A DNA stretch of 64,000 nucleotides, from the NCBI GenBank assembly GCA_011109175.1, contig RDEW01000051.1:180685-244684 (forward strand), read 5' to 3'. This DNA is from Dicyema japonicum (taxonomy: Eukaryota > Dicyemida > Rhombozoa > Dicyemidae). Position numbers and translations under genes: made by a program. Under the pieces are notes generated by a model. It had not been told where the DNA came from, made no database searches, and saw only the letters and a program-made list of their open reading frames with translations. Shown here one piece after another: positions 35,691 to 46,862 of this stretch. Each line of letters begins with the position of its first letter. Position 1 is the first letter of the stretch.

Positions 35691-36710
35691 ATGCTAATAC
35701 CTCTGTTTTGGGGGATGGTCTTCCAAGTTCGTTCAATTGTGGGCTGACCGGATTAGAATCCGGGTTTTACTGTATCCAGAACTTCTTTGTTCAAAGCTAC
35801 TGGTTTCTGATGCCTCATGGTCAGTCACCTCGTCATGCCCACGAGAAGAGGGAAGACATGGGCTTTCAGCAATCATGAAGCGATGTAGACATTTTGTGCG
35901 GTATTTATCTAAACATAGACTGAGTCATTCTGCACCACGTGGATATTCCTGACTGATCTCTGGAAACGTCCACCTTTGATTGTTACTTTTCTGTCTCACA
36001 TCTAAAGCAAATATCGTTAATCTCCTTTTCAGCATAACTGCACGTGGTTGCATGTCAATTTCGTTAGTCGCCAGGTCATTTTGTGGATGGGAAGATTGTC
36101 TCGTGTGTAATTGCTAAATCACTGGACGATAAAACGGTGGAAAGAAATGACTACCATTAAACAGTTTGGAGACCATAATTCATCTAATCGATCCAGGGTA
36201 CCAAGTAAACTGTGATCCCGCATTTATTCGTCCAGAGGAACACCAAGCCAATTTGATAGCTCTGTTTGGAGATGCCGGGATCACATAGTCATCCAGTTCT
36301 GGTCTTTACTTATGGTCTTTTGAAACACCCCCATCCATTCTACTCCTCATACCGAACAGGTCAATTTTTGCACGTGCTTCATTTATTTTAGCGCAATTAG
36401 AGAGTATCGTGGACTAGTAATAGTCGTCTTGGTAATTTTTGAGTAAAGATCTCAGTAAAATTGTCAATTTATGAGAAAAGTTCATATCTGAAACTTTGCG
36501 CATCCGATAAGTCTTAATTTGTCCATTCATTTTATTTCATTCATGTTAGAAGATGGGGGAAACATAGTTCAGACAATCCGACCCCAGAAATTTCCAATTC
36601 TGAGGTTATTCCTTCAAGATCTACTTTTGATGTCCCCACCTTCCTAGGTTATTGAGTAGGGTTGGCTGTACGCACATATTCTATGGAAGCATCCTGAGAT
36701 TCACTTGCTT
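35691..36710. other. Intergenic left flank of the tandem array
   Basis: Holds a repeat shared with about 33440-33500, several CACGTG sites, and at about 36449-36475 a 27-bp stretch identical to the RMND1 intron-exon boundary at about 41886-41912. No complete gene is present. Confidence 0.4.
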
Positions 36711-36915
36711 CCCACGTGTCCAAATGTTCCACATCTCTTTCAGTGCACAAGACACCAGCATGAGTACTCGTGGACTTGTCGATCTATGAGAGCAATCGGA
36801 ATTTACCGCGTCTACTTATCCCCCTGCAAGTTAGTGAAGTCGGGGTAGTGACGTCAGGGGGGTCAAAAGTTAGAATTACTAAGCCCACGTGATTTAAAGA
36901 AAACTTGGGAAAATA

Positions 36916-38558
36916 TTACACAAAAGTTAGTAAATTAAACAACAGAAGTCTTGGGGCTCCTTTTCGCGCTTCGAGCGACTTGGGGACGAAGAAAGACAAA
37001 ATAATCAGACACAAATAAAAAAATGCGATAAATTCGAAGGAAATCAGAGACCCAAAGACCTTCCCAATACTCAAGTCACATTTGAGGGATGCTGCGTATA
37101 TGCTTTCAAACATCACGGGGGCGATGGATCTGCAATATTTCCCAATCAAACCTGAAGAGGCACGACAGCGACAATCCGATTCCATTCACGGTCCCCACAT
37201 CCTTCACATCCGCAGCGTTGTTGAGAATCAGTCCAATTGGACCGAACATCATGACGTTGTTCGATTTTATCAGAATATTCGACGTACATGAACACTGTGC
37301 TCCCATACGAGGATCTGCGTAAAGCACAAATTACACATTTTCGTCAAAATGATGTAACTGAGTGGGATTGAGGCGATCAGGGGGAGAGCGAGCATGTTGA
37401 CATACTTAATGACCTTAAGATCAGACAGTTACCAAACCCAGATGATCCCAAATCTGGACATTAACTGAGTGAAGACGAAGATGGTCAGGAATATCCCTGG
37501 GATGGAGCAGAACGTGATGAAATTCCCAATGGCTTTCGCGGAAAACCCGAGTCCCCCGGATTGAACTTCCGTGGAAAGGTATAGAATCAGCAATTCGTCA
37601 ACTCCAATGGAGCATAGCGAAAAGAGCAAGTAGATCCCCAACGAAATGATGACCTTTTTGGATCTATTTCAGTAAACTCAAAAAGTGACCTCATTATGCG
37701 TGCAAAAGCCCTGAGAGTCGACTCCTTCGCTGAATATTTGGCGGGTTCTTTCATTTCAATGCTGGTGGTCAGGCGTATTCTGTTGAAACCTCAAAATACT
37801 TTCTTTTGAGGGATTTTTCGAAGACGTAAACAGAGGTTACGTTTATTCCGATGAAGGCGGTCACCACGAGGGAGCACAGGAAGTAGGGGTATCGCATGAA
37901 AAACGAAGTCTTGAACACGTTCGGGTACAATTTGGCTGGATTTTGCAAATATCCTTAATGGGGTAACAACCACGTGATACCGCCAACCATGGACCCCAAA
38001 ATGGTCCCGACATAGACTCCAATCATGTGGAAGAGCATTCCTATGGACTGGTTTTCGTTTGTGCATAAATCGTAGACTATCGCTTTGCTCAACAAAGCGG
38101 TCCCTTCAATCACGGAAAAATAAACCGGAAACGAGACCAATTAACAGCTTCATGCAAATCGTGAAGTACAGATCGATCGTAAGCCCGAAAATGAGCGTGA
38201 ATAGGCCACTCATGGTTAGGCAGACCATCAGAACACGGTATTTGCTCATTTTGTCTGCAAGTCTACCAATTATGACACTAAAGCTTATCCCCAATAGTTT
38301 ACCTCCCAAAAATTCGTCCCCCGTAAAATGCCGTTTGGACAAGGCCGGCGTAGTACCCCTTTTCGTACTCCGAATAGCCGAAAAACTGGAAAATCACTAA
38401 ACCCCAACTCTAATCATTTCGGGGATAAATGGCTGGGAGAAAAGCGCGAGAAGACTGGTGGTGATCTTATCTAATCAAATCCAGGGTACCATGTTCATAG
38501 TAATCACGGTGATTGCTGAAATTGACAACTTTGTGGGGTCATACTCCAGATTTTTCAT
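36916..38558 (-). CDS. Major facilitator superfamily transporter, ZIFL-like, unit 1
   Basis: Twelve-helix secondary transporter of the drug:H+ antiporter-like group nearest to zinc-induced-facilitator proteins. ATG at 38558 (MKNLEYDPTKLSISA). After introns of 24, 23 and 25 nt the protein reads SLLALFSQPFIPEMIR, YYAGLVQTAFYGGRIFG and GRLADKMSKYRVLMV (MFS motif A). A 22-nt intron then restores LLIGLVSGTALLSKAIVYD. A 27-28-nt intron containing CACGTG joins GSMVGG to YLQNPAKLYPNVF and RYPYFL. Later blocks include GFSAKAIGNFITFCSIPGIF, VNGIGLSLSCLF and the last helix. The exact C-terminus differs between copies at a GGGG/GGGGG run. Substrate unknown. Confidence 0.88.
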
Positions 38559-38700
38559 GATTCTCAAAATAACTGTCGACGTTGTACAATCTACAACTTA
38601 AATAGACTTAACCGCAATAATCACTTAAATATCACGTGAACATACGGTGACTCATATCTTTCGTTAACGACATTGATCTACATTTAAGACTCCCATTAAT

Positions 38701-39165
38701 GTGACTGTTTCTATTTTAGTTGAAGAGCCTCCCCCGATGATTGAATCATTAATTCCTTATACTTCACTAAATCCTAATCAATTTAAATCGATACTGGCTA
38801 TTGATCTTTGCCCACAATTGCTGAGTGTTGCCTCTCGTGGTAGCGAGGGAGATCAAATGGGAGAGCTTATGGTGTTTACTTTGGTGAAGCCTTGAATGCC
38901 ACGTGACCTCTTTCACGTGACCCTTAGTAATTCAGCAGCCTGGTATCTATTTATGACTCCCTTTTGTGCAACTAATTCATTTCTTGTCCACGTGGTCTGT
39001 GGGTGATCTGTTTCTTCCAACTTTTATGAGCGCCAACACTATCAGCTGGACGCTTGAGGGCAGCCAACCCCCTCCAAGGATCCTCGTCTTTATTAGACCA
39101 TTAGCCGAAAATACTTCCTATATTTTTGTAGGTCAGCCTTTATTTGGGGATGTGTAAGACCTCGC
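38701..39165 (+). CDS. Unassigned ORF pair downstream of MFS, unit 1 (uncertain)
   Basis: Two plus-strand frames (38701-38895 and 38966-39157) contain protein-like segments such as MIESLIPYTSLNPNQFKSIL, then SANTISWTLEGSQPPPRILV and LAENTSYIFVGQPLFGDV. An acceptor-like TCTATTTTAG precedes the first. Units 2 and 3 keep most of the sequence, but unit 3 has a stop in the first frame (CCATAA), and units 1 and 3 have TGTAAG where unit 2 has TGGAAG in the second. Either a decaying gene or non-coding sequence with chance frames. Confidence 0.3.
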
Positions 39166-39699
39166 CAGGACGTCCACCAACTTGGATATTTTTTTGATGT
39201 GATCTCTCATCATTGCGTCATGCCTGGTAAGAAAAATTCTTGGAAACGGAAAAGGGTTAATTAGTCGACATTAGAATAGAAAAAAATATGAAGAGACGTT
39301 CACATCACAAAAAAGTCTCCGTAAATAACATGTTTAACAAACCCCACATGAATGTGAAGACCACCAATCAGAGATAAACCATCCGACTGATATTTGAAAG
39401 CACGGGTTTTAGCTGCTACGTTCATGTTGGCCACATGTTTTTCACTTAAAGGTATCGAAGGAAAATAAATGTCGATTGAACAGAGTTAAGTGTCACAAGA
39501 ACAACTCATCGATGCTCTAAAACGTTCCGTAAAACTGACACGAGAATTCTAATGAAGTCTAATTTAAAATATAAATGAGGCAACGTCGTCTTCTCTAAGA
39601 CTGAAATAGCTAATGAAAGGGAAGCGCATTATGGAAATGCTTCAGTATGCTAGTCACATGGGCACGCATGATTTTGTTCGGTTTTTTTAAGATTGACCA

Positions 39700-39883
39700 A
39701 AACATTGCAGAAAATTTCATCACAGAGAACTACGTCGCAGCACGTCCACGTTCAGTGCTTCCTGAAATTTTTAATGAGGATCTGAAACTGGTGAAGAAAG
39801 CAATGAGCAACAGCAAAGACCCTAGTGATCTGAAAAGTCTGGCGTTAAACAGAGGAGGGCGGAAGAGAGGAAGAGCAAACTAA
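39700..39883 (+). CDS. Unassigned small basic ORF, unit 1
   Basis: Reads AENFITENYVAARPRSVLPE to a basic end GGRKRGRAN. In unit 2 (53281-53460) the same frame starts with ATG; in unit 1 the matching codon is ATT. After a one-base shift the downstream sequence continues as KLIKARYIRIKRLYASLLSR, so a longer basic protein is possible. Family not recognised. Most differences between units 1 and 2 are single substitutions that keep the frame. Confidence 0.3.
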
Positions 39884-40067
39884 TCAAAGCGAGGTACATC
39901 AGAATTAAACGTCTCTATGCTAGCTTGCTTTCACGAAGAAGCAAAGACAAAGTTCAGCAGCACCATCCCGCGTCCGTGGTACTCCATTGCACAACCTCTG
40001 CCCAAGCGCCTAATTATTAAGGATCACCAGGCACATATAACAAGAATAAATCGTAAAAAATGAAAAA

Positions 40068-40998
40068 TCAGTCAATTCTGATCTTCCGGGCAATCAAACC
40101 CGGTAGCAGATGCTTAATATAGACTGCGAGCCGATGTTTCAGGGTCCGATGAGAATGTGGGAATCGTTTTGATCACTGATAGCCTTCACAATCTCCCTGG
40201 CCACGTATTCAGGCTCCATTCCAGCATTGGTGTTGGGATCCTCCCCTAAGATAGCTTAAAACCAATACTTTGATTTATGGACCCATCGGGGAGCATCGCA
40301 TTGTGAGAAATGGGAGTTCTCACGTAGCCGGGACAAATCACGGAAACTTTTATTCCATTCCTGCCCTCCTCAGCCCTCAGAGCATCCAAAAACGCCTCAA
40401 AAGCAAACTTGGAGGCCGCATCTGGTTACATAGTAAAAATACAGGGTCCCCTCTCCGGGATTGATATCTTCCCCTGTATACTGCTGATTCCGACTACTTG
40501 GGCTCCCCCATTGCTTATCATTTTCGAGAGCAAACCTTAGGAATTAAAAGTGGATGACTTTTAATGAAGAGGACGTTCGAAAAGAAGTTCACGTTCATGA
40601 GGTGACGATAAACGTCCACGTGTGTTGACTGAACTGTCGATTTGCGACACGTGAGTCCTGCATTGCAGATTAAAACGTCAATTTTTCCACGTGTCTTTTC
40701 TATGATCTCTTTTGAGGCAGACACTGTCTCCTCTTCGTTGGAAAGATCAAAAAAGAGGCACTCGGGCTCCAAAAAGGTCTCATTTCCAATTTTAGTGCAG
40801 TCATCCTTGGTCTTGTTCAACATCTCCCTGTTTCTTCCACACAAAATTAAATTTGCCCCTTTTGTGGTTCAATGGCACATGCTTGCATCGTGATAAAAAG
40901 CTACCTCGCCCAATCCCCGAGCTGGCCCCTGTGATTACCACGTTCAAATTCTTGAGTGATCTCGTCGATTTGGAGCGAATAAGGCGATACAAAATCAT
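40068..40998 (-). CDS. Short-chain dehydrogenase/reductase (DHRS7-like), complete copy in unit 1
   Basis: NAD(P)H-dependent oxidoreductase. ATG at 40998 gives a short basic N-terminus (MILYRLIRSKSTRSLKNL), then the cofactor-binding TGASSGIGRACAIE (restored by a 23-nt intron), GANLILCGRN, LICNAG and NVNFFSNVLFIK. A 23-nt intron leads to LLSKMISNGGAQVVGISSIQ. A 21-nt intron restores the catalytic YAASK, and CPGYVRTPIS follows. A further 23-nt intron precedes EDPNTNAG. The end is LLPGLIARKIRID. Two one-base shifts are required (AAAAGGGG at about 40860, and GGG at about 40145). Units 2 and 3 have GGGG at the second site, which keeps frame and supports an error here. It is divergent to RMND1. Confidence 0.86.
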
Positions 40999-41131
40999 CA
41001 GTAAAAAATTAGCACAAATAATCTCAACTCTAAAGTAAACCCAGCAAAGCGTACATCATTAAATTTGAATTTATTTACTTTAAAATTTAAATTAATTTTA
41101 AAATTAAAATTTATTTTTTAAAACTTTTATC
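40999..41131. promoter_or_regulatory. Shared intergenic region between divergent SDR and RMND1 genes
   Basis: Only 133 bp separate the two start codons. The sequence is strongly AT-rich (TTTAAATTAATTTTAAAATT). A bidirectional promoter is inferred from geometry; no specific site is recognised. Confidence 0.35.
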
Positions 41132-42349
41132 ATGTTTTTTTCTTGTGTATCCGTTTTTCGGAAAACTTTTCTGAGAGGTTTATTTTAAACTGTAAAATAG
41201 AAAGCATTTCAATTAATTTTAAAAAATATTCCTCAAAGAGGGTTGTTCAGACGAACTGCGCAGAGTCCCCCACTTACTCAGTGATGGCCTACGCAACCGC
41301 CGAAAAATATGATTTGACTGCTTTTTTTGAATTTCTTAGAAATTTGTCATACAAAATAAAATGTTTGTTGAGCAATAATTTAAGACATTGGTTCCGCTCT
41401 TTATTTAGAGAACCTTAATGACCAAGACACGAGCATTTATTTTTTCGAGTAACTTTATATTAATCACTTCAGTACCGGTGTCTCCGTCTTCTGGAATGTC
41501 AACTATAATGCTGTAATTTTAATTTATTATTTTTTTAAATTTATTATTATTTTTTAAATGTTATTTCAATATAATAAATTAAATTTTTGGTTTGAATCCT
41601 TTGATTCTTCATTTTTTGAAGTTAATATTTTTATTAGCAAATGAAAATTCTCGATGATTTGAAGCCTTTTGAATCTCTTCCTTTAGTGAGAGAAGGTGTA
41701 ATCAGAGAATATGAAGACTTAGTATACGCCTATTCAAAGTTCTCCGTTTTAAGGAAAATTAGTCAGAGGACGTCGATTAACTCCGACGGATTCGTCAACC
41801 TGTGCGAAGGCGATAATTTTACTTTGGAACTTGAAAAGTACACAATTTCCAATGTTTTGGCTCTCTCTGGTTTCACTTGGGTAATTCTCAGTAAAATTGT
41901 CAATTTATGAGAGCATCCTCGAAGAGTACAAAGTCTCTGTCCACGAAATTACGGAGAAGATGAAACGGGGACAACGTTTGGCGTGGACGAGACGGGAAAT
42001 CCTTCGAAAAATCGGAGAAATTCTCGAACTTAGGTTTATTGGATTTAAATTGGAAGAAGTGAGATAAATCTGAATTCTGATTTGCTCGGAATCCCCGACT
42101 TTTATTGGGAGAACAGTCGCCTCGAGTCTCTTTACTCCAAGGGCTCCCAAAGCCTCTCTTTGCTTTCCAGGACTAAAATTATGAACGGAAAGCTATCGAA
42201 TTGTTATGAAACTTTGACTTTGGTGGGGCAGCTGATGACTGATAGACACAGTAATAGGCTGGAGTGGCTTATTATTATTCTCATTTTGTCTGAGGTTGGG
42301 GGTTATTTCATTTTAGGTTATTTTTGAGGTTATTAGATTTATTGATTAG
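41132..42349 (+). CDS. RMND1: RMND1, mitochondrial translation factor (DUF155)
   Basis: Inner-membrane protein needed for mitochondrial translation. ATG at 41132 starts a mitochondrial-type leader (MFFSCVSVFRKTFLR). After a 23-nt intron comes VMAYATAEKYDLTAFF, the DUF155 start. Introns of 22 and 24 nt restore IYFFDTGVSVFWNV. Unusually, a 125-nt AT-rich intron (41513-41637) follows, then ILDDLKPFESLPLVREG. A 22-nt intron gives SVKLSIYESILEEYK, and a 23-nt one EINLNSDLLGIPDFYW. A last 22-nt intron joins RLEWLIIILILSE to VIFEVIRFID with TAG at 42347-42349. The C-terminal hydrophobic anchor is typical of the family. No frameshift is needed. Missing from units 2 and 3. Confidence 0.95.
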
Positions 42350-43598
42350 TATTTTTAGTAATTTTTTTATTTGAATATTTATACTTTTTATTAAGGCGGG
42401 AATTATAGCTGACTTTGTTCTTCCGCAGCACAGGTATCAGAGTTCCTCCAATTTGGGACGGTGGATCCGAATTCTGGTGTACCCGACGCAGCTTTATTTT
42501 GACTCTTTGAGTTCACGATGTTTCATAGGTCAATTAAAAGGGGGACGAGAGGTTATATCCACCTTGAGCACTGAGGTTATATTTCATTCTAAGGGAGTAA
42601 GGTAGTGACGACATTATTAAGAGGGAATGGGATAAGGACTATTTAGCTTGGCAAACTAAGGGAATTGAATAAAGGTTTGATAAAAAATGCCGCTGTGGCT
42701 TACTAGGGAGATCAATGTTAACAGAATCTAAAGTTCGGGTATCCGATATTCTCCTTCTCCGAGAAGGAGGTTACATTCATTTTGAAGAGGTGAAGCATTG
42801 AGTTTATATTAAATTCAATGGGTATGACTTTTAGGGATCTCAAGTTTCGACTTCTTTCTTTTTCTGGTAGGTAGAAAGTCTAATCTCAGCTCCTTCTGAT
42901 GACTTGCGAGAACACTTCTGCCTGTTCCAACCTTGTTCTTTCACATTCCAGAAGGGGAGGCGGTAATGGGAGCTAACCTCTGAACTAATTACACCAGAAT
43001 TTTATGCATATTATTTCTCTGAACTAGAAATGGAGACAATAAGACACTTAGTATTAATTCAACGTCACCACACGTTATCAACAAGATATGGGGACAGAAG
43101 CTTGCCCCTCGTTTTGTAGCCACTACCAAGCGAACCGTTAAGTAGTTACTCTGTAAGGGAGTAATTTCAAGTCTGTTAGCTGCAATAGTAGGGCTTTTTC
43201 TCAACGTAAAGATGACCCACGTGCAGAAGAGACAACATAGAGTTACATATTAACCCCCAAAATTACCAAAAAGAAATTATTTAAGGTATGTCCAACTCGT
43301 CTTTTCCACCGAGTCCATCCATATTGTAGAAACCCCTCGTGGAAACCGCCTCACTAGAGCAGAGCGAGGATATCCTTGGATCCCGGACAGGCACTGGGCG
43401 TCTTTTGAGACAAATGAATAACATGACACCTCTTAGGATAAAAAGACACAGCAACAAGAAATCCTTTGACCAGGTAACTGAGGAGTTATTCACCTTTAAA
43501 GGCTTTCCCAGTCCACCTACTCTATCAGTGAATTTTAATGTTTTAAATAAAATGGAAAATTAATTTTAAATTATTAATTTGAAGGGCTGTTCTTTGTG
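42350..43598. other. Intergenic between RMND1 and MED27
   Basis: Contains one GGTAATGGGAGC unit of the 58-bp repeat at about 42963. Positions 43104-43286 are the only part retained in units 2 and 3. A plus-strand frame at 43287-43562 starting MSNSSFPPSPSIL and ending KMEN looks partly protein-like (NNMTPLRIKRHSNKKSFDQV) but is broken by a stop and not recognised. Confidence 0.35.
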
Positions 43599-44537
43599 AT
43601 GTCTAAAGTCGCTTCGGGCCAAGAACGTCCTCAAAATGAGACAAATCACATTTCAATCCTCAAAGAACTGGCGGAAAAGACCATAAAAATGATCAAAGAC
43701 TCGGATGAGTCCAAGAATCAAGAAAAATCGAACAACATTCTTAAAATCAACACAACCTTGAGGTAACCAAGACATCCTCACAAACCAGGGACATATTTCG
43801 GAGAGGAACCACCAGTTTGCTGTTTCACAACGACACTCAGTTCTCAATAAGCATCAACATGAACAAGGAAACCATGTAAACTCACTCAACCAGCTCATCT
43901 CGTGGGCAAACCAGGTACTGCCTGTATTCAGCCTAGTTTATGGAAAATCACGAGAAAATCAGTCCCATTCTACTTCGCTTGGGTAACTATGACCACATGG
44001 ACCGATTTGATGCTGAGGTTTCTAACAACTTTGACATCCCCACGTACATCGTCACTATGTCCAACCAACTGAAGGCCCTCAAGGTCAGAAAAAACGAGGA
44101 TGGCTCTGTTCTCCAGGTTTGAAGTCATCCTGCATTTAAGTTAATCGTAGGCGGCATATTGGAAATCCACGTGGTCGTATATTACTCAGAGATCACCTCA
44201 ATCGTAGTGCGCGGCCCCTATGAGAGTCTAAGGGACTGGGATGTGTGGACAAAATCCAAGCACGCCGTTTTCAGAGAGGTAACCGAGATCCCGACCTTGG
44301 TAGATCAACAACTTCATAATCTGGGTACACAGCCGTATTTGCTCGAATCCCTACCGCCCCAATCACGCTCTGCGGACATTCGTGGTCTCTCTGGTTCTTA
44401 TGTAGTACTTGCTGGTGACCTATGCTGATTTATTCAACAAAAAGTGTTTTATCTGCGACCGGATCCTGAGGAACCTGAAACCCCCAACAATGAGGACGTT
44501 GGAAGGCCACAGGCCACACCATCCTGACTGTTCATAG
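43599..44537 (+). CDS. MED27: Mediator complex subunit 27
   Basis: Subunit of the RNA polymerase II Mediator tail/core. ATG at 43599 (MSKVASGQERPQNETN) leads into helical N-terminal sequence with ISILKELAEKTIKMIKD, QDILTNQGHISERNHQFAV and LNQLISWANQ. A 22-nt intron precedes FMENHEKISPILLRLG. A 24-nt intron joins VRKNEDGSVLQ to LIVGGILEIHVVVYYSEI. The C-terminal zinc-like CFICDRILRN, followed by PPTMRTLEGHRPHHPDC, corresponds to the family's CxxCGxxL...PPTWRDFRTLEAFHDTC end. Two frame shifts remain: an extra G near 43762 and one near 44400 where no clean intron fits. TAG is at 44535-44537. Unit 1 only. Confidence 0.8.
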
Positions 44538-44656
44538 ATGACGTCATTTGATCATATATGACGTCATTTTTGTTTAATACGGCTTGAATAATAAATACTG
44601 CGTAATTGCAGCTGCTATTTTGTTTCGTATAAGTGATGAGGGCTAAGATATTGTGA

Positions 44657-45123
44657 ATGATGGATTTGCTGAGTAACCGCTTTGGTAGTCTCACTGTCGA
44701 GTTCTGTGCGCCTTGTCTCTCTGTTGAGGATTATATGTGCCCTATTTGCCATAGTGTGTTTGTCCGCCCACTCAGGTGTTTCCCGTGTAACCATGCCTTC
44801 TGCGAGATTTGTCTCCGCTTACTGAAGAAGTACTCCCCGATGAGACTGGATGTCCCTTGTGCAGGCAGGTCATTCAGTACTGTTTCGTTGATGTGGGTTA
44901 TTGATGCGTAGTACCTTTTGTAGATCTGACAGTGGCTACGAATAGACTCAACGTTAGAAAGAAACCGAGGAGATCCAAGAAGAGGCGCAAATTTAGCAAA
45001 CATAATCCCCTCCCATGTACTGAACCCGCTACGAGTCAGGGATTTGAGAGGCAGTTATTGATATTATTTATACTGACGATATGCGTGATTGTATTTATCA
45101 TAATTAATTTGAATGAATTATAA
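44657..45123 (+). CDS. RING-finger protein with C-terminal membrane anchor
   Basis: Probable E3 ubiquitin ligase. ATG at 44657; the C3HC4 RING is CPICHSVFVRPLRC, FPCNHAFCEICLRLL and, after a one-base shift in a C run, CPLCRQVIQYC. The same strand continues into a basic stretch (RKKPRRSKKRRKFSKHN) and a hydrophobic helix LLILFILTICVIVFIIINL just before TAA at 45121-45123. This RING-plus-tail-anchor layout resembles the RNF152/RNF183 group. A stop (TGA) between the two halves near 44905 is unexplained by a clear 20-27-nt intron, so joining them is inference. Only 119 bp from MED27 on the same strand. Unit 1 only. Confidence 0.65.
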
Positions 45124-45969
45124 ATATTTTGTGGAATTTAATTTTTTTACTTTAAAGTTGTTAAGACTGGGGGATCTCTAGGACATTTGAGGAGTTAATT
45201 CAAATTCTGTTTAGTGCAGTGTCATGTGGTTAACCTTGAGGGCACCAAATGCACCTCGAAATAAGACCACTCACTGGGGGACAATCCTCCTCCTGACCCG
45301 TTCACTGTTGCTGAATCGTTGGGGTCACGTGTTTTTAAAGTGGCTTTTGGAACTTTTCAGACTAACCGTTCAGTGAAACTACGGAATGCCTCATATGGAT
45401 GTTATGGGAATGGTCTCCGAGACTGTCGAGTGGGAGATTGTTGATAATGATTATTATTAAAAACTGACTTATTCTACCTACCTCAGGACAGAAGATCATG
45501 CGAAGTTCGTAAAACGTGCCATCTCCCAAGTTTTGGGTGTGACGCTATTTGAATGTGAAGCTTTCGCAATTCAAGTTACGCGCGTTATTAGATTGAAGAA
45601 TGGCTTTATCCACCACAGTTAAAAATTATTAACCCGGGAAGCACAAGATGAGGATAAGTGACCCCACTGTGAGGCTAGCTTCCTTCTATGGTTGTCGGTA
45701 TTTTGGATTTATTTGCTTAAGAAACCCAAGGTCAGAAGAAAAAATGTCAACTTTCTGAATCTCCATAAAGAACAACGTTTCTCCCCCCGCATCTTGGAGA
45801 GAATCCGATCTTGCTCCCTCCCAGGGGTGCATGGAGACTGCCATTTGAGGGGATCTTGTTGGCGTACCGTCAGATGATACATAATCGGTGTCCCTTTAAT
45901 CTTTTCCGTAACAGTAAAGCAGATTTCCGTTTCACCGTCTCAATAAGACTCTTAGCCACCTCCAATGGC
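45124..45969. other. Intergenic with repeat C fragment
   Basis: A repeat C-type end (AATTATTAACCCGGGAAGCA) lies near 45627. No gene recognised. Confidence 0.4.
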
Positions 45970-46125
45970 GAGAGTGGGGTGACTCAACGTCTTTTACCTT
46001 TTATGCTGGTTCTGGGTGGATTTGTGTGACGTGAAGGACTCAGTTTCTGTAAGTGTAAACTGGATACACTTAGTTGTTTACAGTTAACTTCTTTCTCTGT
46101 GAATCCGGGGTTATTTATTTAGAAC
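45970..46125. repeat. Dispersed repeat family A, copy 5 (3' half)
   Basis: Keeps GACGTCTTTTA-like, TTATGCTGGTTCTG, GTGACGTGAAGGACTC, AAACTGGATACACTTAGTTG and the TCCGGGGTTA end of family A. It is followed at about 46160-46240 by a repeat C block (GATCTGTTCGTGTAGAAATC). Confidence 0.6.
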
Positions 46126-46397
46126 CCCTATTCCCTCAGGATAGCGAGATTCATTCAAATAGTCAGCATTGTTCACAGAGATCTGTTCGTGTAGAAATCC
46201 GATTCCCAAAGAATTCCAGCATTGAAGGCGCAAGGGAATCGGGAGTTCAACTTTTTAAATGTTCATTTAAAAAATTAATAAGCATAAAAAAGAACCACAA
46301 ACATACATACGAGTAAATGATGGCATTTTAATTTAATTGTATTTTTATTTAATAAATTATATTTAAAATTTATATATTTTGTTTTATTTATGTGGTG

Positions 46398-46862
46398 ATG
46401 AGTGAGTCTACCAACTCGATCGACGATATAGCTGACAAATTATCGAACCTTAAGATAGAGAATGTCGATGAAAAGAACATTATTTCGAAATCAATCGAGG
46501 TTTATGATATCCCAAGTTTCTACGAAGTGAATGTACTCCTTTCTCATTTCGAAAAATCCAAGTAAGATAATTTCTCACTACAGAATCGAGGTTTTCTGCA
46601 AGTTCGGCACTTCTGTGGCCATTCTCTTCAAATGTGAAGAATATGGTCCTTTAGTTTCTTATTGCAGCCAAACAAATGACTAACCGGACTTTAAGATTTG
46701 TTAAAATTCGCCCTTTGGGTGATTCACCTGAGAAAATGAGGGAAATGCTGTTAAACCAACATTGTAGTCGTCTTTATCACTTTAGTTGGAACCAAACGCA
46801 TCAAAAAGCCTGGTAAATCCGCGGAGGTTGCTCGTCGTATTATTTTGAGGTCACTCAAGTGA
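46398..46862 (+). CDS. R3HCC1-like RNA-recognition protein
   Basis: Resembles the C-terminal RNA-recognition-like region of R3HCC1/R3HCC1L. ATG at 46398 (MSESTNSIDDIADKLSNLK), then SIEVYDIPSFYEVNVLLSHF matching the family's VLEVYDFPSEFKTQDLLxxF block. Three introns, each 22 nt, restore IEVFCKFGTSVAILFKCEEY, TNRTLRFVKIRPLGDSPEKM, and the closing KPGKSAEVARRIILRSLK, which matches the family's RPxTSxxVARRLIxxALG end. TGA is at 46860-46862. With about 130 residues it is short and lacks an R3H domain, so it may be a minimal family member. Unit 1 only. Confidence 0.8.

Noticed and set aside
37082..37327. Plus-strand frames of 69-77 codons opposite the MFS gene, repeated in each array unit
   Set aside because: Antisense shadows of conserved MFS exons. 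Repetition comes from the array, not from independent conservation.
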